This document shows, one piece after another, positions 35,497-43,523 of a DNA stretch of 64,000 nt. This DNA is from Myxococcales bacterium. Its GTDB lineage: Bacteria > Myxococcota_A > Polyangia > GCA-2747355. The DNA is taken from assembly GCA_020431405.1 (NCBI GenBank), contig JAGQIK010000559.1:23178-87177 (forward strand). Reading direction: 5' to 3'. Under the pieces are notes generated by a model. It searched no databases. It was not told where the DNA came from and saw only the letters and a list, made by a program, of their open reading frames with translations. The position numbers and the translations under genes were made by a program. Numbering within the stretch: the first letter of the stretch is position 1; each line of letters starts with the position of its first letter.

Positions 35497-37010
35497 GCTT
35501 CGTCGCCCAAGGAGCACTTCTGGCGCAATACGCCCTTTGCGCAGCCGTTTACTTGCGCAAATCACGCGAGGACCACAACAAGCCATCCCATCGGCTCGAG
35601 GTCCAACGCGAGCAGCTTCCCGCCTACGCCAGCACCCAAAGCTGGCGTTCGAAGATCTACGATGACGGCCACGCATCAGCCGTCGACCAATCCAAACTTC
35701 CGCAGCTGCAACGACTGATCGCCGACATCAAATCCGGCGTGATCGACATCGTGCTCTGCATAGAGCTCTCGCGGCTCTCGCGCGATGATTCCGCCGTGCA
35801 GTACCTCGAGTTCATCGATCTCTGCCGACGTCATCGCGTGAAGCTCGCGACTCCCGGCCAGCTGTTCGATCCCAACGATCCAAGTCAGTGGTTGATCCTG
35901 CTCGTGCAGGGCGGCATCAGCAGCGTCGAGATGCAGCAGCTGCGGCGCAGGATGAAGGAGGGCAGAGAACGAGCTCGACGCGCGGGTCAGTTTCTTGGGG
36001 GCAAACCGCCCTGGCCCTATCAGGCGGTGGGCAACCGTCGCATCGAAGTCACCGACGACAACAAGGCCCGTTTTCTACAGGTGCTCGAGCAGCTCAAGTC
36101 CGAGAGCGTGTGGGCGGTTCACCAAGGCCATCCCGAGCTCTCACCCTCGACGCTCGCGCGGATTACGACGCGCAAGCGGCTGTTGTTCTTCGCAGCCCGG
36201 CGCGAGGTCGACGGTCAGCTCATCGAGTGCGACTGGGAGCCGATCATCACACTCGACGAGATGGACGAGCTGCGCAGAGCAAGCGCCAACCGCCGCCCTT
36301 ATCGCCGGACAGGCGACGAACCGCCATCGCGCCTGCTGACGGGGCTCGGCATCTTCTTCTGCGCGTACTGCAACCGCTCAGTGAAGGGCCACACCGACAA
36401 GAAGACCTACAAGCGCAGCAAGCGAACAGACCGCCATCACTACTACCGCTGTAACCGCTTCAAGGTCCGAGTCGGTCAGCGTCAGGAGTGCAAGAATCAG
36501 AGCCTCGTCCAGTGCGCTGCCATCGACGAACCGCTCTTGCTCCACGTACAGCACACGCTCGATCGCCTCGGCGACATCAAGGCCGCCTACAAGAGGGCCC
36601 TTGCCAGCCACCAACCCGAGACGCGTGGTCTGCGGCAGAAGCTCGAGGCCGCCGAACGTCAGCGTGATCGGCTCGTCGACAGCATCGGCAGGGGGCTCAT
36701 CAGCGACGACGAGGCGCGGTCAGCACTCGAGCGGGTTAGAAACAGCATTCGCGCGCTCACGGCCGAACTCGAGCAGACGAAAGCCGTGCCAGACCAACTC
36801 GGTGTCCTCGACGGGTTCTCCGGCATCAACCTCGCGGACTACACGCTCGAGGAGAAGCGCGAGCTTCTGAGCATCGTCATCAAGCGCATCGATCTCCGCT
36901 TCGACCGGATGTTCATCACCTACAACCTCTTCGCCAGTCCTGGAGAGTTGTACGTGGGCGAAGTAAAAGTACGCCGGACGCCCTCTCGCAACTCAAAGCT
37001 ACGTCGGTAG
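35493..37010 (+). CDS. Large serine recombinase (resolvase/invertase family integrase)
   Basis: A 505-residue recombinase. The catalytic Ser is Ser24 in YLRKS, with IELSRLSRDD (about 90-99) supplying the conserved Arg residues of the resolvase fold. The recombinase domain follows (about 180-290), then a zinc ribbon (FFCAYCNRSVKGHT with later Cys in YRCNRFK and RQECKNQ), and a coiled-coil segment (about 380-440, RQKLEAAERQRDRLV). This is the usual layout of phage and ICE large serine integrases. It is translationally coupled to a small upstream gene and is followed by an imperfect inverted repeat, then a tRNA-Gly gene. Probably responsible for mobility of at least part of the island. Confidence 0.9.
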   Translation: MSFVAQGALLAQYALCAAVYLRKSREDHNKPSHRLEVQREQLPAYASTQSWRSKIYDDGHASAVDQSKLPQLQRLIADIKSGVIDIVLCIELSRLSRDDSAVQYLEFIDLCRRHRVKLATPGQLFDPNDPSQWLILLVQGGISSVEMQQLRRRMKEGRERARRAGQFLGGKPPWPYQAVGNRRIEVTDDNKARFLQVLEQLKSESVWAVHQGHPELSPSTLARITTRKRLLFFAARREVDGQLIECDWEPIITLDEMDELRRASANRRPYRRTGDEPPSRLLTGLGIFFCAYCNRSVKGHTDKKTYKRSKRTDRHHYYRCNRFKVRVGQRQECKNQSLVQCAAIDEPLLLHVQHTLDRLGDIKAAYKRALASHQPETRGLRQKLEAAERQRDRLVDSIGRGLISDDEARSALERVRNSIRALTAELEQTKAVPDQLGVLDGFSGINLADYTLEEKRELLSIVIKRIDLRFDRMFITYNLFASPGELYVGEVKVRRTPSRNSKLRR

Positions 37011-37014
37011 TGCT

Positions 37015-37056
37015 GCTGCCCGTCAACGCGCGCTCAGCGATGTGTTGGCGGGCAGC
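37015..37056 (+). terminator. Inverted repeat downstream of recombinase
   Basis: GCTGCCCGTCAAC (37015-37027) can pair with GTTGGCGGGCAGC (37044-37056) over 13 positions with one G-U, around a 16-base loop. It begins five bases after the recombinase stop. There is no T-run, so it may be a factor-dependent terminator, a stabilising stem or part of a recombination site. Confidence 0.4.
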
Positions 37057-37243
37057 GCTGCCATAAAGGCCTAGGGACGCCCGCTGTCACTAGTTTCGTG
37101 CGGTCCTTGACACGGCTGGCCCTTGGGCTATCGTCAAGCGATCCTGGCGGCCGCCCCTTGAAACCATTGAGCTTTTTTCTAGCCGCGGGATCGATTTCGA
37201 CCGATAAAGCCCAAGAAAACAGGGCATTCGGCCGAGCTAGCGT

Positions 37244-37316
37244 GCGGGAATAACTCAGTTGGTAGAGTGCAAGCTTCCCAAGCTTGATGTCGCGGGTTCG
37301 AGTCCCGTTTCCCGCT
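37244..37316 (+). tRNA. tRNA-Gly (anticodon CCC)
   Basis: Full cloverleaf of 73 bases. Acceptor GCGGGAA pairs with TTCCCGC, the D-arm is ACTC/GAGT around AGTTGGTA, the anticodon stem CAAGC/GCTTG encloses TTCCCAA (anticodon CCC, reading GGG), and the T-arm GCGGG/CCCGT (one G-T) encloses TTCGAGT. CCA is not encoded. It stands at the apparent junction between the island and the chromosomal right part. Its 3' end is repeated in inverted orientation at 37343-37355. Confidence 0.95.
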
Positions 37317-37355
37317 TCGTGCTTCGCTCCTCGCTCAGCCCAAAGCGGGAAACGG
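37305..37355. repeat. 13-base inverted copy of the tRNA-Gly 3' end
   Basis: CCGTTTCCCGCTT (37305-37317, tRNA 3' end) is exactly complementary to AAGCGGGAAACGG (37343-37355), with 25 bases between. It could form a hairpin behind the tRNA or be a footprint of integration at the tRNA end in opposite orientation. Confidence 0.6.
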
Positions 37356-37423
37356 CCTTCGGCGGCTCGACGCCCTTCGGGCATCGAGCGTCTCGGGCAT
37401 CGAGGCGTCGAGTCCCCGAGTCG

Positions 37424-38002
37424 ATGAAATCTGTTCTTCTGGTATTCGCGCTGTTGCTCGGCGCTTGCGCGTCGACCCTGCCCACCGCACCACCGCGTGC
37501 GGGGTATCGCGCGAAGGGTCCCGTCGAGGGGCCGGAGATGCAGGCGCCCACGGGCTATCGCTTCGAGCTCGAGGAGGCCTGCGGGCACCTGCAGAAGGAC
37601 TGCTCGTGGGTGCTGGTGCACGTCGCCTCGGGTGATCGCGGCAGGGCGCGCGCGCGGCCGGAGCCTCGGCGCAGGCGCACCCGCAGGCGGCAACGCGCCG
37701 TGCGCGCTGGGCCCAGGCGGCAGGTGCCTAGCGAGGCTTGGGAGACGGTGCGCACTCAGGAGGCGCTGCTCACGCCCGTGGGTCGCGCCTCCGGCAAGAA
37801 CCTCGCCGACGGCGGCGACGCCAAGACGACGCGCAGCGGCGGCGAGCTCGACTGCCCGGCGGGCTCGACGCGCCGCTGCGGCAAGATGGTCAACTGCAGC
37901 ACCAAAGGCGGGCGCTGCGTCGACCGCAACAGCAAAGGGCGCTGCCTGCGGCGCATGTATCACCGCACCTGCCAGCGCCGCTGCACCTGCCGCGTGAACT
38001 AG
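37424..38002 (+). CDS. Cys-rich basic lipoprotein
   Basis: A 192-residue protein from ATG 37424 with a lipoprotein signal (MKSVLLVFALLLGAC, Cys15). The middle is Arg/Pro-rich (PEPRRRRTRRRQRA). The C-terminal 45 residues hold eight Cys in a compact basic pattern (CGKMVNCSTKGGRCVD, then HRTCQRRCTC), likely disulfide-bonded. The function is unknown. Such Cys-rich outer-membrane lipoproteins are common in myxobacteria. It is followed by a convergent gene. Confidence 0.65.
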   Translation: MKSVLLVFALLLGACASTLPTAPPRAGYRAKGPVEGPEMQAPTGYRFELEEACGHLQKDCSWVLVHVASGDRGRARARPEPRRRRTRRRQRAVRAGPRRQVPSEAWETVRTQEALLTPVGRASGKNLADGGDAKTTRSGGELDCPAGSTRRCGKMVNCSTKGGRCVDRNSKGRCLRRMYHRTCQRRCTCRVN

Positions 38003-38018
38003 CTACCGGCCGGTGTCG

Positions 38019-38729
38019 CTAGCCAGCGAACGCCGCCTCCACCGAGCCTTTGATCTTCTCGCGGGCCGCGTCGCGCAGCGGCGTGCCGTGCGCGCTGAGC
38101 AGGTGCGAAAACGACATGCCGAGCAGGCGGTCGAAGCACGTGCGCTTGGGGTTTGCCGAGCGACGCCACCCCGGCCCGATGTTGGCCTCTTTGAAGAATC
38201 CGAAGTCGCCCATCATCTTCTTCGACGCCTCGTCGAAGAACGCGTCCGGCTCGAGCCAGTTCTGCAGGCTGTCGCAAGAGACGAGGACGCCCCCGCTACG
38301 ATCGACGCGCAGGATCGCCTCGGGCAGCTCGACGTCGAAGAGGAACAGCTCGGCGTCAGACAGCGGCAGGTTGTCGGCGGTCATCTCGACGTCGGTTTCG
38401 AGCCCGTTGTCGTGCTTCATGCCAGCGGGTGCCCACAGCTTCGGCCCGTAGCGATCGACGTAAAACGGATCGTCGTAGCCGTGAAAGGAGCCGAGCTTGA
38501 CGATCGCGTCGACCTTGCCGAGTGAATCGAGCTTGGCCAGCCCCGCGTCGTCGAGGCGCAGCGTGTTGATCAACACCAGCCGCTCGCCGTCGCGCACGAC
38601 TGTCATGTTTCGGCTGAACTGAAACTGCTGGCCCTGAAAGACCGGCGTCGACGTACCGGTGACGAAGAAGACGCCGTCGAACACTTCTTCGAGCTGTCCG
38701 TGCGGCTGCAGCGGTTTGATCTCCACCAT
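38019..38729 (-). CDS. Hypothetical protein, MBL-fold-like without the HxHxDH motif
   Basis: A 236-residue protein. ATG 38729 follows a strong AGGAGGA. The sequence (LVLINTLRLDDAGLAKLDSLG, then IVKLGSFHGYDDPFYVDRYG) resembles the beta-strand/helix rhythm of the DUF4336-type relatives of metallo-beta-lactamases, with HGYDDPFY where a metal motif would be. The C-terminus (FSHLLSAHGTPLRDAARE) contains a second conserved-looking His. No signal peptide. It diverges from the cytochrome operon across 187 bases. Function not known. Confidence 0.65.
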   Translation of the reverse strand: MVEIKPLQPHGQLEEVFDGVFFVTGTSTPVFQGQQFQFSRNMTVVRDGERLVLINTLRLDDAGLAKLDSLGKVDAIVKLGSFHGYDDPFYVDRYGPKLWAPAGMKHDNGLETDVEMTADNLPLSDAELFLFDVELPEAILRVDRSGGVLVSCDSLQNWLEPDAFFDEASKKMMGDFGFFKEANIGPGWRRSANPKRTCFDRLLGMSFSHLLSAHGTPLRDAAREKIKGSVEAAFAG

Positions 38730-38916
38730 GGTCGGCTCCTCCTGGATTCCCCGATGCGCGGCACTGTAGCGCAACGCGTTGGCGATTGGACCCCACGTTG
38801 TCGCGTTCACAACGGAGGCTGTGGTCCACGCCACAACGACGCCGAGCAACCCGCCACGATCACGTGCGGTACTGGCCTTGCAACGCCTGCCCTCGCTACT
38901 TGCGCGAGGAGCCGAG

Positions 38917-40419
38917 ATGCGATCTCACCTGATGATGCTGGCTGCGGCGCTGCCCGTGGCGCTCGCCGGCTGCAGCGCCGACACAAAATCTGGCAAGGGT
39001 TCGAGCGGCGGTATCGGCAACCTGATCGTCGGCAATGCCAACGCGACCAAGCTGCTGCCTCAGTTCAGCAAGGCATCGCGCGAGTGCATCACGTGCCACG
39101 CCAAGACCAGTCACGCGCTGGTGCAGCAGTGGGGCGCGTCGCGTCACTATCGCGCCAAGGTTGGCTGCTTCGAGTGCCATCAAGCGCACCCCGGCGACAA
39201 AGACGCGTTCATGCACTACAAGCAGCGCATCGCGACCATCGTATCGCCCAAAGACTGCGGGCGCTGTCACGAGCGAGAGAGCCGCGAGTTCGCCGGCAGC
39301 CACCACGCGCAAGCCGGCCGCATTCTCGGCTCGCTCGACAACGTGCTCGCCGAGGTCGTCGAGGGCGCCAAGCTGCTCAAGACCAAGGGCTTCCCCGGCG
39401 GCATCTCCGCGGCAGCAGTCAACGGCTGCTGGCAGTGCCACGGCGCCGAGGTGAAGGTCATCGGCGAGGGCAAGCTCGATCCCGCTACGTGGCCCAACAC
39501 GGGCATCGGACGCATCAACCCCGACGGCTCGCGCGGCTCGTGCACGGCCTGCCACAGCCGACACCGATTCTCCGTCGAGCAAGCGCGCAACCCGGAGAAC
39601 TGCGGCAAGTGCCACATGGGGCCCGACCACCCGCAGATCGAGATCTACCGCGAGTCCAAGCACGGCATCGCGTTTCGCGCCAACCGACACCGCATGAACA
39701 TGGACAACGACAAGTGGGTCGTCGGCCAGGACTACAACGCCGCGCCAACCTGCGCGACGTGCCACATGTCGGCGACCGCCAAGCAGCCGGTGACTCACGA
39801 CGTCGGGCTGCGCATCTCGTGGAACAACCGGCCGGCCAAGTCGATCCGCCCTGAAATCTCCGACGCCAAGATGAAGCTGCCCGGCGCCAAGATCGGCTGG
39901 AAGCAGCGCCGCAAGAACATGGAGGACGTCTGCCTCGCGTGCCACGGCCAGGCCTACGTCACGTCCTTCTACGCGCAGTACGACGCGCTGATCAACGAGT
40001 ACCACAAGAAGTTCGCCGACCCGGGCCTGCGCCTGATGAAGCTCGCCAAGCCGCTGCTGCGCCCCGTCAAGTTTGCCAACAAGCTCGACTTCACGTGGTT
40101 CGAGCTGTGGCACCACGAAGGCCGGCGCGCGCGCCACGCGGCGTCGATGCAGGGCCCCGACTACACGCACTGGCACGGCACCTACGAGATCGCGAAGCAC
40201 TTCTACACGAAGATGGTCCCCGAGGTGGAGGAGCTGATCAAAGCCGGCAAGGCCTCGGGCGACGCCGCCAAGGTCAAGGCCGCCAAGGCGCTGCAGGCCG
40301 GCCTCGATGAAGTGCTCAAGAGCCCCGAGCACCGCTGGTACCTCGGCCAGATGTCGCCCGAGGAGCGCAAGAAGCGCGAGCAGCGCGCCAAGGAGTTCAA
40401 GTCTCGCTACGCGAAGTGA
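38917..40419 (+). CDS. Octahaem cytochrome c, hydroxylamine-oxidoreductase-like lipoprotein
   Basis: A 500-residue protein from ATG 38917 behind GAGGAG. A lipoprotein signal ends in ALAGC. Eight CxxCH haem sites are visible in order: CITCH, CFECH, CGRCH, CWQCH, CTACH, CGKCH, CATCH, CLACH. The C-terminal region has HWHGTYEIAKHFYTKMVPEV, like octahaem HAO-family proteins, followed by charged helices. Family knowledge: HAO-like octahaem proteins oxidise hydroxylamine or, in non-nitrifiers, reduce nitrite or hydroxylamine. The next genes (tetrahaem cytochrome, Fe-S protein, NrfD) suggest electron supply from the quinone pool, so a reductase is more likely. The substrate cannot be told; the order also recalls octahaem sulfite reductase operons. 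Confidence 0.85.
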   Translation: MRSHLMMLAAALPVALAGCSADTKSGKGSSGGIGNLIVGNANATKLLPQFSKASRECITCHAKTSHALVQQWGASRHYRAKVGCFECHQAHPGDKDAFMHYKQRIATIVSPKDCGRCHERESREFAGSHHAQAGRILGSLDNVLAEVVEGAKLLKTKGFPGGISAAAVNGCWQCHGAEVKVIGEGKLDPATWPNTGIGRINPDGSRGSCTACHSRHRFSVEQARNPENCGKCHMGPDHPQIEIYRESKHGIAFRANRHRMNMDNDKWVVGQDYNAAPTCATCHMSATAKQPVTHDVGLRISWNNRPAKSIRPEISDAKMKLPGAKIGWKQRRKNMEDVCLACHGQAYVTSFYAQYDALINEYHKKFADPGLRLMKLAKPLLRPVKFANKLDFTWFELWHHEGRRARHAASMQGPDYTHWHGTYEIAKHFYTKMVPEVEELIKAGKASGDAAKVKAAKALQAGLDEVLKSPEHRWYLGQMSPEERKKREQRAKEFKSRYAK

Positions 40420-40994
40420 CCGACGTGACGTCGAGGCTCACCATACTCGCGCTCGCGCTCGTCGCCGCTGTCGCCTCGGGCTGCCAGCGCAGCGACGCGG
40501 CGCCAGCGAGCGCCTCGGCCGCCGCCGCCGCCGCCGCACGCCGGCCGACGCGCGTCATTCGCATCGCTCGGCGCGAGGGCAAGGTCCGCGAGTATCCGTG
40601 CCTCAAGTGCCACGACAAGATCACGGCCGTGCTGCAGCGCCCCACGCCGATCAAGCGACACACGGCGATCCGCATCAAACACTTCAAGGGCGCCGACGCC
40701 TGCTACGTCTGCCACGACACGCGCGCCATGAACCGGCTCGCGCTGCTTTCGGGCGAGAGCGTCGGCTATGACGCCTCCTACGAGCTGTGCGGGCAGTGTC
40801 ACGGCGAGAAGCGGCGCGACTTCGCGATCGGCGCGCACGGCAAGCTCGTCGGCGGCTGGCGCGGCACGGCCTACAAGTACAACTGCGTCGACTGCCACGA
40901 CCCGCATCACCCCAAACGCGCAGCCGTCAACGCGCTGCCGCCTCCGCCGTTTCCGGCACGCGGCATTCGCAAGAGCCGAGGAGCGCATCGATGA
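40416..40994 (+). CDS. Tetrahaem cytochrome c lipoprotein
   Basis: A 192-residue protein. GTG 40416 overlaps the previous stop (GTGA); a second GTG at 40425 is possible. A lipoprotein signal (ILALALVAAVASGC) precedes an Ala-rich linker and four haem sites: CLKCH, CYVCH, CGQCH, CVDCH. The last is followed by DPHHP. The stop overlaps the next start (ATGA). It probably relays electrons between the Fe-S subunit and the octahaem protein in the periplasm. Confidence 0.85.
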   Translation: MTDVTSRLTILALALVAAVASGCQRSDAAPASASAAAAAAARRPTRVIRIARREGKVREYPCLKCHDKITAVLQRPTPIKRHTAIRIKHFKGADACYVCHDTRAMNRLALLSGESVGYDASYELCGQCHGEKRRDFAIGAHGKLVGGWRGTAYKYNCVDCHDPHHPKRAAVNALPPPPFPARGIRKSRGAHR

Positions 40995-41920
40995 AGCGAC
41001 GTCGCAGACGCAGACGCGACGGCAAGCACCCGCTCAGTCGGCGCGGCTTCTTGCGAGGTCTCGGCGCGGGGGCGGCCACAGCGGCGAGCGCCGCGGCGGC
41101 AACCGTCGGCACGTCGGCCTGCTCGACCGACTGGGACAAGGTCTTTCAGAAGCACTACAAGGAGATGACGGCAGCGGACAAGAAGAAGGTGTTCGCGCGC
41201 ATCGCCGCCGAGGCCAAGCAGCGCTTCGGCAAGGCGGTCACCGTGAGCGACCCGCAGCCGCTGCCTGGCGTGCGCTTCGCCTTCTGCATCTCGCTGTCGA
41301 CCTGCAACGGCAATCGCAAGTGCGTGCACGCCTGCGTCGAGGAGAACAACCAAGGCCGTGACCCCGCGATCCAGTACATCAAGGTCATCGAGCTCGACCG
41401 CGGCACGCTCGACCTCGAGCGCGGCGATCAGTACTACGGCGGCGAGGTACCTCGAGCCAACAAGGTCTACCTGCCGATGCAGTGCAATCAGTGCGACAAC
41501 CCGCCCTGCGTCAAGGTCTGCCCGGTAGAGGCGACCTGGAAAGAACCGGACGGCATCGTCGCGATCGACTACGACTGGTGCATCGGCTGTCGCTACTGCA
41601 TGGCCGCCTGCCCCTATGAAGCGCGTCGCTTCAACTACCACCAGCCCTCGCTGCCGGCCAGCCAGCTCAACACCAATCAGGGATACCTGAGCAATCGCGT
41701 TCGGCCGCGCGGCGTAGTCGAGAAGTGCCACTTCTGTATGCATCGCACGCGGCGTGGCGCGTACCCCGCGTGTCTCGAGGCCTGTCCCACCGGCGCGCGC
41801 AAGTTCGGCGACATCAACGACCCCGACAGCGAGGTGCACAAGATCGTCAAGCACAAGCGCGTCTTCGTGCTCAAGGAGGAGCTCAACACCGTGCCGCACG
41901 TCTTCTACTACTTCGACTGA
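40991..41920 (+). CDS. Tat-exported 4Fe-4S ferredoxin-type subunit (NrfC/HybA/PsrB-like)
   Basis: A 309-residue protein from ATG 40991. A Tat signal (SRRGFLRG) is followed by an Ala-rich hydrophobic stretch ending at SAC. The Fe-S part has cysteine groups CNQCDNPPCVKVCP and CIGCRYCMAACP, plus CHFCMHR and CLEACPTGAR, matching the four-cluster electron-transfer subunits of molybdopterin and NrfABCD-type complexes. It overlaps the tetrahaem gene and is followed after 11 bases by the NrfD-type gene. It should pass electrons from NrfD to the cytochromes on the periplasmic side. Confidence 0.9.
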   Translation: MKRRRRRRRDGKHPLSRRGFLRGLGAGAATAASAAAATVGTSACSTDWDKVFQKHYKEMTAADKKKVFARIAAEAKQRFGKAVTVSDPQPLPGVRFAFCISLSTCNGNRKCVHACVEENNQGRDPAIQYIKVIELDRGTLDLERGDQYYGGEVPRANKVYLPMQCNQCDNPPCVKVCPVEATWKEPDGIVAIDYDWCIGCRYCMAACPYEARRFNYHQPSLPASQLNTNQGYLSNRVRPRGVVEKCHFCMHRTRRGAYPACLEACPTGARKFGDINDPDSEVHKIVKHKRVFVLKEELNTVPHVFYYFD

Positions 41921-41931
41921 GCGAGCAGCTG

Positions 41932-43137
41932 ATGGGCTATCTGCGCTACTGGGGGGCGATGGTGCGCTACGCCGTGATCGGCGGCTCGCGCGTGTACTAC
42001 GGTTGGCTAGCGCTGCTCGCGTGCGGCGTGGTGGCTGGCGTCGTCGCGTACAGCCACCAGCTCGAACGCGGCCTCTCCGTCACCGCGCTCAGCGACCAGG
42101 TCAGCTGGGGCGCGTACATCGCCAACTTCACGTTCCTGGTCGGCATCGCCGCCGCAGCGGTGCTGCTGGTCGTGCCGAGCTACGTCTACAAGCGCGAAGA
42201 CGTCAAAGAGGTCGTGCTCGTCGGCGAGCTGTTGGCGGTGTCCGCGATCGTGATGTGCTTGCTGTTTGTCACCGTCGACATCGGTCGACCCGATCGCATC
42301 CTGCACATGCTGCCGTTCATCGGTCGCTTGCAGTTCCCACGCTCGGTGCTGGCCTGGGATGTGGTCGTGTTGACCGGCTACCTGCTGCTCAACCTGCACA
42401 TCCCGGGCTACCTGCTCTACAAGCGCTACCGTCGCCAGCGCCCCTCCGAGCGCTACTACCTGCCGTTCGTGTTCCTCTCGATCATCTGGGCGATCAGCAT
42501 CCACACCGTGACGGCGTTTCTCTATAGCGGTCTCGGCGGGCGGCCCTACTGGAACACGGCGATCCTGGCGCCGCGCTTTCTCGTCAGCGCCTTCGCCTCG
42601 GGGCCGGCGCTGCTGATCATCATCTTCGGCACGCTGCGGCGCTTCGAGGCGCACGACGTGAGCGAGAGCGTCACCGAGCTGCTGCGCAAGATCCTGACCT
42701 TCACCATCCCCCTCAACCTGTTTCTGCTCGGCTGCGAGGTCTTCAAGGAGTTCTACACCGACAGCGCGCACGTCATCTCGGCGCGCTACCTGTTCTACGG
42801 CATCGGCACGCACAAGATGTTGGCGCCCTACATCTGGGCGGCGATCGTGATGCAGGTGCTGGCGCTGGCGGTGTGCCTCACACCTGCAATCCGCCGCAGA
42901 GACGGGCCGCTGGTCGTCGCCAGCGTCCTGTGCGTGGTCGGTGTTTGGGTCGAAAAGGGCATGGGCCTGATCGTTCCCGGCTTCATCCCCACGCCGGCTG
43001 GCGACCTCGTCGAGTACACGCCTTCGGGGCACGAGATCGTGATCTGCCTGGGGATTTGGTGCGTCGGCGCGCTGCTCTTTTCGCTGATGACGCGGGTGGC
43101 GCTGGCGATACAGAACGGGCGGCTTGAAGGGCGCTGA
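41932..43137 (+). CDS. NrfD/PsrC-type quinol-oxidising membrane subunit
   Basis: A 401-residue membrane protein from ATG 41932. About ten hydrophobic helices are visible, beginning with WLALLACGVVAGVVAYSHQL and continuing through LLAVSAIVMCLLFVTVDIGR and FLSIIWAISIHTVTAFLYSGLGGRPYW. The VDIGRPDR, HTVTAF and RPYWN segments match the NrfD family. It is the last gene of the four-gene redox operon and would link the quinone pool to the exported Fe-S and haem proteins. Confidence 0.9.
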   Translation: MGYLRYWGAMVRYAVIGGSRVYYGWLALLACGVVAGVVAYSHQLERGLSVTALSDQVSWGAYIANFTFLVGIAAAAVLLVVPSYVYKREDVKEVVLVGELLAVSAIVMCLLFVTVDIGRPDRILHMLPFIGRLQFPRSVLAWDVVVLTGYLLLNLHIPGYLLYKRYRRQRPSERYYLPFVFLSIIWAISIHTVTAFLYSGLGGRPYWNTAILAPRFLVSAFASGPALLIIIFGTLRRFEAHDVSESVTELLRKILTFTIPLNLFLLGCEVFKEFYTDSAHVISARYLFYGIGTHKMLAPYIWAAIVMQVLALAVCLTPAIRRRDGPLVVASVLCVVGVWVEKGMGLIVPGFIPTPAGDLVEYTPSGHEIVICLGIWCVGALLFSLMTRVALAIQNGRLEGR

Positions 43138-43181
43138 CCTCTGCTATGCTCTCTGTCGTCTATCAGAGAGGACACAGCAAC

Positions 43182-43523
43182 ATGAAGCGCCCCATCGTGG
43201 TTTTGTTCGTCATGCTCGGCGTGATGATTGCGCCTATCGCTTTGGAATCATTGGCGCAAATGCAGGTGCGGCCGCAGGTCGCGGAAGCCTCGGAAGGCAC
43301 GATCTCGACCTATAACGGCCTGCACCCGCGGCCCTATCGGCATCGTCACTATCGCCGGCGCCGCGGCTTCTATGGATGGATCTGGTGGATCGTCGGCGCC
43401 GTGGTGGTGCTGGTCGTGGTCGGCATCATCGTCGCCGTGGTTCGTGGCGGCGGTGGCGGCGGTGGCGGCGGCGGCGGCTTCTTCTTCTTCGGCGGCGGAG
43501 GCTGCGGCGGCTGCGGCGGATAG
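43182..43523 (+). CDS. Small exported/membrane protein with poly-Gly C-terminus
   Basis: A 113-residue protein from ATG 43182. The N-terminal hydrophobic stretch (IVVLFVMLGVMIAPIALE) looks like a signal or anchor. A His/Arg-rich part (HPRPYRHRHYRRRRG) is followed by a membrane helix (WIWWIVGAVVVLVVVGIIVAVV) and a tail of mostly Gly with FFFF and a final CGGCGG. A 7-bp hairpin (43149-43170) overlaps the AGAGAGGA ribosome site and could control translation. Function unknown. The Gly-rich tail could instead reflect a GGC-repeat expansion. Confidence 0.6.
   Translation: MKRPIVVLFVMLGVMIAPIALESLAQMQVRPQVAEASEGTISTYNGLHPRPYRHRHYRRRRGFYGWIWWIVGAVVVLVVVGIIVAVVRGGGGGGGGGGGFFFFGGGGCGGCGG

Larger units (their letters stand above)
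1..37060. mobile_element. Accessory/mobile genomic island (left edge not in window)
   Basis: The stretch left of the tRNA-Gly gene carries defence-type operons, a decayed insertion sequence, a primase, a ParB-like gene and a large serine recombinase, while the stretch right of it reads as ordinary chromosomal metabolism and envelope genes with stronger GC bias. The recombinase ends at 37010, next to the apparent boundary. I see no second recombination site pair, so the exact limits are inferred. It may be several stacked elements rather than one. Confidence 0.55.

Noticed and set aside
38896..40332. Long 478-codon minus-strand frame
   Set aside because: Antisense to the octahaem cytochrome with its eight CxxCH sites; Val/Leu/Gly-rich shadow.
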